A DNA stretch of 64,000 bases from assembly GCF_963678635.1 (NCBI RefSeq), contig NC_087062.1, positions 17,223,789 to 17,287,788 on the forward strand, written 5' to 3'. The first letter of the stretch is position 1. Every line of letters starts with the position of its first letter. The position numbers were made by a program, and so were the translations under genes. This stretch comes from Symsagittifera roscoffensis (taxonomy: Eukaryota > Xenacoelomorpha > Acoela > Convolutidae). The notes under the pieces are model-generated. The model was not told where the DNA came from and did not search any database. It saw only the letters and a list, made by a program, of their open reading frames with translations. This document shows positions 58,163 through 64,000 of the stretch, in pieces.

Positions 58163-60768
58163 AATTATTAATTTTTCTCCAAACCCTTTTTCTAATAACC
58201 TCAAATCAAAATATAAACCCTTCCCCTCGTACAGGACCACAAGATTTATTAGTAACACATTACGATTGCGAAGAAAATGAACAAAAAACACTACATAAAT
58301 ATGCAATCAATCAGGTATCACAATGTGAAACAGAACCACAAGCTATAGAAACCACAGATATAATAGCAACACTCTATTCAAAAGCCCGAGCAACAACAGT
58401 TACAGGTTATAAATTCACAGCAACATTTTCCGAAAAGAAAGTACATTGTTCACAAGTCTCGAACGGAAACAAAAACCGACTTGACCATGAATCATTCTAC
58501 CAAAGTAATATAGAACGTCTTTTACATCTCAATCCCGACGATTGTAAAAATGAATTACTTAGACTAAACATCACAAAAAATAAAAACTCCCAAAGAAAAT
58601 TAGTTAATTTTCAAGTTTTTTCAGACTCTGTACATCAATCACAACTTGAAAGACACCAAGGACATATAAGACTAGACGAAAAATACCCGTATAACGGCGC
58701 ACACGGACGATTAACCTATGACCTACATGATAAACACTGGATACCACACATTGGTATAAATAACCCATCAAACTGCAAAGCAGACACAAAAAATAAAGGA
58801 TACCAAGAAATAATGTTTTTCGATTGGAAAATACAACTCGAAAAAATACAACTCACACGAGATTTATCTGATAATACAATGATCTATCAAGGAATCCGAC
58901 TACCTTGTAAAAATGATCAAGGATATTGCGACCCTACAACGAGAACACAAGCAACAATTGTTTGGTTCCCCGAAGACACATGTACAACATTTCAAGTAGC
59001 AAAAATACACGCTCGTATGATAAAATTTCACGAAAAATATTTCATACAATCAATTCCATATGAACAAGTCCATCCATCACGCAAACTAAGTTCCGATTTT
59101 CGAAACATAGACAATATAGAAAATAAATTGACACGTTTTCAAATATATCAAGAAACAGAACTTGCATGTAAATACAGGAATCCACTTCACAGAACACAAT
59201 ACTCTGAAATATTAGTTGAATATGAAAAAGGATTCGACATGACCACTGGTAAAGTAAAAATCGACCCATACGCCACAGGTCATCCTCTAAACGAAGGAAC
59301 ATCCTATATACCAGTTAATTTTGAAAAAAGCAACGGACAACCTGGTGGACATCTAAAACCTTATGACACCAGAAGCACACGCTTACAAGAATTATCACTA
59401 ATGAATACTACATATTTTGGTAATATCCACTATGATATTCATTTGGATATGAAACTAGACTATACAATTAGCCGCATTTTTCAAGAAATGTCACTCTCTG
59501 AATTAGAAACACTACACCAACTATGTGAATTGGAACGAACACAAATATTACAATCACTTGCACTAGCAGTATTAAAAATACCCTACGCAGGATACTTATT
59601 ATCAGGAAATAGATCAAATTTTTTAGACTACGAAGGAAACATCTTATGGTTTTATACTTGTACCAAAAAAGTATCACCACTATACGTTTCTGAAGATAAA
59701 CGATGTTATAAAAGAATCCCTATCTTTTATAAGAATAAAGTACATTTCGTGGATACACTTTCACGAAGAACCTATTTCTGGGATACCGCAGTCCCATGTG
59801 GATCAGAAAATAGCCACAATGTAGTACAACTAAACCCTGATGAAAACAAATATTATCTTCTCACTCCATATCCCACATTAATGCAATCACTCAAAAAATT
59901 TTCACCAGAAAGCATTCGCGCTATTGCTCGAAACCCAAATATAGACTTACAATCAATAGGAATCTATTCAAAATCAGATATTCAACATCACATTAGAACA
60001 CAACAATTCCAAGAATTATTAACACAAATGGACACTATACAAAGACAATCAATAGACCAAAACTTACGCAAACTTGCAGAAACCGCAGGATTTGCCGATA
60101 TCTACACGCAAGACTATAGCGGATATTTTAAAGACATAAAAGATTATATATATCTAAACGGCGAAAAATACCGTCCCCAAGATATATCACCAATTAACAT
60201 TTTTAGCTTTGTTACACTCAAAAATGAGATCCTAGATTTTCTAGGATGGCCCTACTACATCTTAGAAAAATTGACTATTTTATACGCAATGTTTAACTTT
60301 ATTGGATTTCTTTTCTCACTCTTAAAAGGAATCTACAATACATGTGCTATACACACACAAGTAAACAGACAAGCAAGCGTAGCACGCATACTCTTTGCAG
60401 GATTTTTTGGAATTTTTTCCACATCTATAAACAAAATTCTTTTAGACGCACAAATAAAAGAATATAACACAAAAATAACAACACGACAAAATACATACGA
60501 CGAAGAACATAACAATGTCGACACACAGCCAACGGCACCACAATTAACACCCCTACCAAATAACCATCCACTATCCCTAGCCCCGCGAAATTTTAGAAAT
60601 TTAGCAATCACACATAATCCAAATTTTCGACTCACCACATCACAAAGTCCCGTCCAACATATAATGACACATCCATCACAAGATGATAATACTTATGAAC
60701 AAATTATTGAACAGCCCCATACCACCGCTTTTCAATCTCAAAATAATAATTTTTTTAGCCCACGATGA
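58150..60768 (+). CDS. env: Envelope-like glycoprotein (872 aa)
   Basis: Probable membrane-fusion/attachment protein. The N-terminal signal peptide is hydrophobic (MYILKLLIFLQTLFLITS). A Cys-containing ectodomain follows, with HYDCEENE near residue 38 and CDPTTRTQATIVWFPEDTC near 260-278. Near the C-terminus an anchor (about 708-725) and a second hydrophobic segment (about 745-766) precede a ~105-residue polar Pro-rich tail. Length and layout fit glycoproteins of negative-strand RNA viruses that retroelements are known to have captured, but which virus family is not decided here. The start overlaps the AUG-less ORF; the stop overlaps the next ORF as ATGA. Remnants occur in copies A and C. Confidence 0.8.
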   Translation: MYILKLLIFLQTLFLITSNQNINPSPRTGPQDLLVTHYDCEENEQKTLHKYAINQVSQCETEPQAIETTDIIATLYSKARATTVTGYKFTATFSEKKVHCSQVSNGNKNRLDHESFYQSNIERLLHLNPDDCKNELLRLNITKNKNSQRKLVNFQVFSDSVHQSQLERHQGHIRLDEKYPYNGAHGRLTYDLHDKHWIPHIGINNPSNCKADTKNKGYQEIMFFDWKIQLEKIQLTRDLSDNTMIYQGIRLPCKNDQGYCDPTTRTQATIVWFPEDTCTTFQVAKIHARMIKFHEKYFIQSIPYEQVHPSRKLSSDFRNIDNIENKLTRFQIYQETELACKYRNPLHRTQYSEILVEYEKGFDMTTGKVKIDPYATGHPLNEGTSYIPVNFEKSNGQPGGHLKPYDTRSTRLQELSLMNTTYFGNIHYDIHLDMKLDYTISRIFQEMSLSELETLHQLCELERTQILQSLALAVLKIPYAGYLLSGNRSNFLDYEGNILWFYTCTKKVSPLYVSEDKRCYKRIPIFYKNKVHFVDTLSRRTYFWDTAVPCGSENSHNVVQLNPDENKYYLLTPYPTLMQSLKKFSPESIRAIARNPNIDLQSIGIYSKSDIQHHIRTQQFQELLTQMDTIQRQSIDQNLRKLAETAGFADIYTQDYSGYFKDIKDYIYLNGEKYRPQDISPINIFSFVTLKNEILDFLGWPYYILEKLTILYAMFNFIGFLFSLLKGIYNTCAIHTQVNRQASVARILFAGFFGIFSTSINKILLDAQIKEYNTKITTRQNTYDEEHNNVDTQPTAPQLTPLPNNHPLSLAPRNFRNLAITHNPNFRLTTSQSPVQHIMTHPSQDDNTYEQIIEQPHTTAFQSQNNNFFSPR

Positions 60769-62558
60769 GCCGCCAACTTGGATCACTCCATCGATCAAAT
60801 TCCCATCCAACCAACCTTACCTCTTCAATACCAATAATACCACTTTTTGCTTTTCCGCCACCCGATTTTCCATCTAGCAATGTAACATCAGGCATGAATT
60901 CCGACACTAACTCACAAATTTCAGTTTTATACTCCATTTCACAGCTAAATAACCCGAATATTGAAACCCCCGACGAATTTGCCGACTCAGAACCATCTCC
61001 ATCCAATAATTTTCATAACCCTTCTCATTTTTCTCAACCTCCTTTTCAACCCATATTATCAAATAACCCTGACCCAATCACTCCTACACCCTCTTATGCT
61101 TCCCAAGTTACCCCAACCTACTCCTCATACCATTCTGACCAATCATCTCCAGACACCCCCCGAATCTCCCCAGAGCTAGACAATTTTATTACCCTCCAAC
61201 AACAACCCTACCACCTTAACACCCCGACCATAAACCAAATCTCCTCCACTACAAATTCATCCAATCCCCCTACACCCTCTTCAAATTATACCGAATCATT
61301 AGCACCATCATCCACATCAACTGAATCCTCACTCAACACTAATAGAGCTTATCGCACTTTTAAAAGAAAGTTCCCCAACCATCCTTTCCCAGCAAAACCA
61401 GGAACAGCCCGAGAATACATCAACCACCCCCAACATACTAACACTAGAGAATTTTTAGCCATCACTTTACCCTCATTTCCACAATACACCTTAAACACCC
61501 CTCATGACGCTAACGAAACACGCAACTTTGTAGACGAATACGTTTTAATGCCCACTCTTTCTTGGACCTCATACTATCATTTCACTAACCCTCTTTGCTT
61601 ACCTTTAACTAACACATCCATTGATATAGACCGAAACAAAGACATGCTATATCGACTAACTACACCACTAACCGCTAGACAGTTTACTTACGTTGGATAT
61701 AAAAAATCACTAAAAATACACACTGCACCTAGAGCTAATGAATATACACTAGAATACTACGATCACAACATCATCAGAGCTAACCAAGATCAATTCTTAG
61801 ACGACGATCGCTTCGCTAATCCACAAATCACCGAGAAATTTTTCATCAAGACACCATATGTATTTACACTAAACATCTTCGACCGAAAGTTTGATCACAT
61901 TATTTCAGAAGCACTAACAAACACACAAGCATACGAAAGTTTTAAAGAACGCTTCCAAATCTTTTCACTAACCTTTCACTTCCTTGCACCACACGAAAGA
62001 GATTTGCACTGCTCACATGATATTATGTTGCGCACTAAACAAACACATACATACAGTTACTATCGTTTCATCCAAAATCACTTTGACCTCCACACACCCT
62101 CTAGACAACCACACCATCGCTTTCAATTCATCAATTCAAAATACACTTCACCGTATTTCCTAAATTTCACATATTGTATTAAAAATACTAACCTTCATGG
62201 TATTCTTCGTAATTATGACCCCATAACCCAAATGTATATTTTCTGCCCCATCACCAAGACCTTCAACGCAGAAGAATCCCGACCCTTCCTTATCCCGCAC
62301 GAGTTTGTACAGCCTATAGAAATCCCCATTTTAGAATTCATCCACAACACTAAATTTAACCACAAGTTATATAACTTAATCCAAAACACACCTTATGAGT
62401 TTGCAGTAGGCACTGAAGAACTAACCACTATTAAGGCACTTCAATTGCTTTGGCCACTACTTCAAACTAAAAATATCATCCGCATCTTAGCTAAACTACT
62501 AACAACTTCAGAACTAATTCACGATATCTTCCCCCACGGTTTTTTCCCCGACGACTAA
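60765..62558 (+). CDS. ORF3, 597 aa, unknown accessory protein
   Basis: Starts in an ATGA overlap with the env stop (-1 frame), preserved in copy A. Residues 1-190 are Pro/Ser/Thr-rich and low complexity. From RAYRTFKRKFPNHPF (about 192) onward it looks like a folded domain rich in aromatic residues, with DQFLDDDRFANPQITEKFF and a C-terminal leucine-rich helix before a PHGFFPDD end. No signal peptide, no membrane segment, no motif I recognise. Remnants in copies A and C show it is a stable part of the family rather than a recent capture. A matrix, tegument-like or defence-suppressing role would be guesswork. Confidence 0.75.
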   Translation: MSRQLGSLHRSNSHPTNLTSSIPIIPLFAFPPPDFPSSNVTSGMNSDTNSQISVLYSISQLNNPNIETPDEFADSEPSPSNNFHNPSHFSQPPFQPILSNNPDPITPTPSYASQVTPTYSSYHSDQSSPDTPRISPELDNFITLQQQPYHLNTPTINQISSTTNSSNPPTPSSNYTESLAPSSTSTESSLNTNRAYRTFKRKFPNHPFPAKPGTAREYINHPQHTNTREFLAITLPSFPQYTLNTPHDANETRNFVDEYVLMPTLSWTSYYHFTNPLCLPLTNTSIDIDRNKDMLYRLTTPLTARQFTYVGYKKSLKIHTAPRANEYTLEYYDHNIIRANQDQFLDDDRFANPQITEKFFIKTPYVFTLNIFDRKFDHIISEALTNTQAYESFKERFQIFSLTFHFLAPHERDLHCSHDIMLRTKQTHTYSYYRFIQNHFDLHTPSRQPHHRFQFINSKYTSPYFLNFTYCIKNTNLHGILRNYDPITQMYIFCPITKTFNAEESRPFLIPHEFVQPIEIPILEFIHNTKFNHKLYNLIQNTPYEFAVGTEELTTIKALQLLWPLLQTKNIIRILAKLLTTSELIHDIFPHGFFPDD

Positions 62559-62561
62559 CAG

Positions 62562-62640
62562 GTAAGTATGAACTAAATGAATATTACTAACTAATTAAAA
62601 TATTGAAAAACTCACCATTCCTTATTCATGTTTTCTTTAG
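62562..62640 (+). other. 79 bp spliceosomal intron after the last stop codon
   Basis: Donor CAG|GTAAGTATG begins three bases after the ORF3 stop. TACTAAC at 62584-62590 fits a branchpoint, and TGTTTTCTTTAG ends at 62640. Copy A has donor and acceptor in the same place (793-876), and copy C keeps a decayed version. Retention in integrated copies means the genomic RNA escapes this splice. Confidence 0.72.
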
Positions 62641-62769
62641 ATTTTTAGCCTTCATCTTCAATCATCTGAAAAATTCACAAAAGAAAAATAAAAAATAGCA
62701 AACTTCTTCAAAACTATTTAAAACCCTATTTAACTTTTGCACCAACAATTAAATAAATATAATACCAAT

Positions 62770-62908
62770 GCAGTAAATTAATTTATAAAATTTTCCCCTA
62801 AAAGCAGTAAATCTACATATGATGAAAATTTGTATCTTAAAATTCCCCCATTACTAGCAGTAAATTTCCAAATTCTATGCAGTAAATTAATAAAATGCAA
62901 TTGCAGTA
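62770..62908 (+). repeat. GCAGTAAAT motif cluster
   Basis: Four perfect copies of the 9-mer at 62770, 62804, 62857 and 62879, plus GCAGTA at 62903, within 139 bp. Copy A has related CAGTAAA motifs in the equivalent place, and copy C has one recognisable GCAGTAAAG near 42334. Possibly a protein-binding array in the 3' RNA. Confidence 0.7.
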
Positions 62909-63414
62909 CTAACCTTTTGATATTTTCATTCATTCGCACAGAAATTCTATCCACACTCGCACAGCTCGCCCACGAAGAATTGTTTAAAATAATGAATTTC
63001 AGTTTCAAGTTTTCACACTCAACAACTCTAACAAATAATAACAAGTTTCAAACTTTCCTTTCACCCGGTTGGAAAGGAATCATATACTAAACAAAACTAA
63101 CCAACGCAGCTTACTAAATACCACAAATCATAAAATAACAGCATGACTAAGAAAAGGAAACCAACGGTACCCAAACCGGATTAACCCAGTTTAAAACTGG
63201 ATAATTTATTCTTTTGAAGACTATTACAAAGTCTTAGAAAGAAATAATAAAACACAAAAAAGTCAAAAGACAAACCCATACCACAAACAATTTGCTTTTT
63301 GGAAAAAGTACATAACCAACAAAACATAAGTAAAACCACAACAAACCCAACATAAAATGTTGTCACATAACAGGACCCCTCATAAAAACCGCATGAAATC
63401 ATACTCCCACACCT

Positions 63415-63472
63415 GGCCTAACCCACCAGGAAAGGACGTCCTGAGCATGCTCTATAGCCGGCCTAACCCACC
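63415..63472 (+). repeat. Palindrome cluster inside a 13 bp direct repeat
   Basis: The direct repeat GGCCTAACCCACC (63415-63427 and 63460-63472) brackets AGGACGTCCT (63433-63442), GAGCATGCTC (63443-63452) and GCCGGC (63457-63462), all perfect palindromes. Copy A keeps the palindromes (31-50) and both repeat copies, one mutated. Not recognisable in copy C. Confidence 0.75.
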
Positions 63473-64000
63473 GTGCTACATCCACGCTTTGTGACCACAC
63501 CTTTATTTTTAATAAGAGCTACTCAAGGGTGAGTAACTCTTCAAAATAACCGAACTAAAACAAAAAGCTTTTGTGAAAACAACTAACTAAAATCATAATT
63601 AAAAAATATTAAATTAATAAAAGTTTTATAAAATGTAAAATCACATGATGCAATATATAGATCAGAATACAACACCAAGGACGAACATCAAAAGACAAGA
63701 CGACCTCACTACACTCGAGAGAGAATGACCAACTATAATCGATATGCCGCTCACAATCACAACTCAAAGGATTTAGAGTACGACTTGACCTCGCAGAAAA
63801 GGACTTCATTGAACTAGACCAATGACCACCTCGATGTTCAAGTATACGTACAGATCCGAGTAACCAGGCATCCCCTCCACGCACAATCTCCACGCCATTC
63901 CCGAGCTAGATCAAACACAAAAGAAGTTCTCTCCGAAGAACAGAAAAACCTGACATAGCCAACCATTCTGAAACCAGAATTGATGCTGTTGCAGAGACTC

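Larger units (their letters stand above)
45679..64000 (+). mobile_element. Copy B: near-complete LTR retroelement with env
   Basis: The best-preserved family member. All eight reading frames examined are open, including a 2,740-codon Gag-Pol, so insertion is probably recent. The window ends before its 3' LTR; by comparison with copy C that LTR should start near 64,100, giving a total near 18.8 kb, large for a Ty3/gypsy-type element. Pol order (protease, RT, RNase H, integrase with GPY/F) and DD35E spacing place it in the Ty3/gypsy (Metaviridae-like) group. An envelope-like gene and several accessory ORFs make it retrovirus-like in organisation. Confidence 0.93.
62641..64000 (+). other. Copy B 3' noncoding tail
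   Basis: About 1.36 kb without a gene before the expected 3' LTR. It contains the GCAGTAAAT cluster, an inverted repeat CTTTCC...GGAAAGG around 63053-63078 also present in copy A, and the palindrome cluster at 63415-63472. The last ~500 bp match only the copy C tail, since copy A is cut off by the window edge. Confidence 0.7.

Noticed and set aside
58150-60768. Assigning env to a named virus family
   Set aside because: Layout and a few Cys/Trp motifs recall captured glycoproteins of negative-strand RNA viruses, but no diagnostic motif was certain enough without a profile search.

Overview
The window is AT-rich animal (probably invertebrate) DNA made almost entirely of retroelements. Supporting signs are LTR elements with envelope-like genes, spliceosomal introns, a metazoan-looking GTPase gene and many decayed copies. 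I cannot name the phylum. No rRNA, tRNA, CRISPR or bacterial features were seen.

Three copies of one LTR retroelement family are present. Copy B (45,679 to past 64,000, plus strand) is the best preserved. It has a 408 bp 5' LTR starting TGGAACC and ending CA, and a primer-binding site. Its leader carries a 77-codon ORF, paired stem-loops and GTAAGT sites. Then come a 155-codon basic ORF, a 2,740-codon single-frame Gag-Pol (zinc knuckle, DSG protease, YLDD reverse transcriptase, RNase H, DD35E integrase), two tiny membrane-protein ORFs, a ~371-codon ORF with no AUG, an 872-codon envelope-like glycoprotein, a 597-codon unknown ORF, and a 79 bp intron just after the last stop. Its 3' LTR should begin about 100 bp beyond the window. 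Copy A (17,600 down to 1, minus strand) is the same element, collinear but broken. Copy C (37,940-44,031, plus) is an older, rearranged 3' part ending in an LTR. A and B lie in inverted orientation, so comparing them tests which parts are under constraint.

Between A and C (17,601-37,940) lies a GC-richer tract with remnants of a different, minus-strand Ty3/gypsy-like element: coiled-coil Gag, decayed zinc knuckle, integrase core and integrase C-terminus. Downstream of it is an SGNH-esterase-like remnant, followed by unrecognised decayed coding DNA.

Between the C LTR and the B LTR sits the only intact host-like gene, a 455-codon P-loop GTPase with a RING2/IBR-like cysteine cluster (minus strand). 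Copy B inserted 18 bp upstream of the splice acceptor that precedes its ATG.

The most unusual system is copy B. Its cistrons are packed in prokaryote-like fashion (two ATGA overlaps, a 26 bp overlap and a 13 bp overlap). The AUG-less ORF, the intron after the last stop, two noncoding blocks and the leader stem-loops are all shared with copy A.
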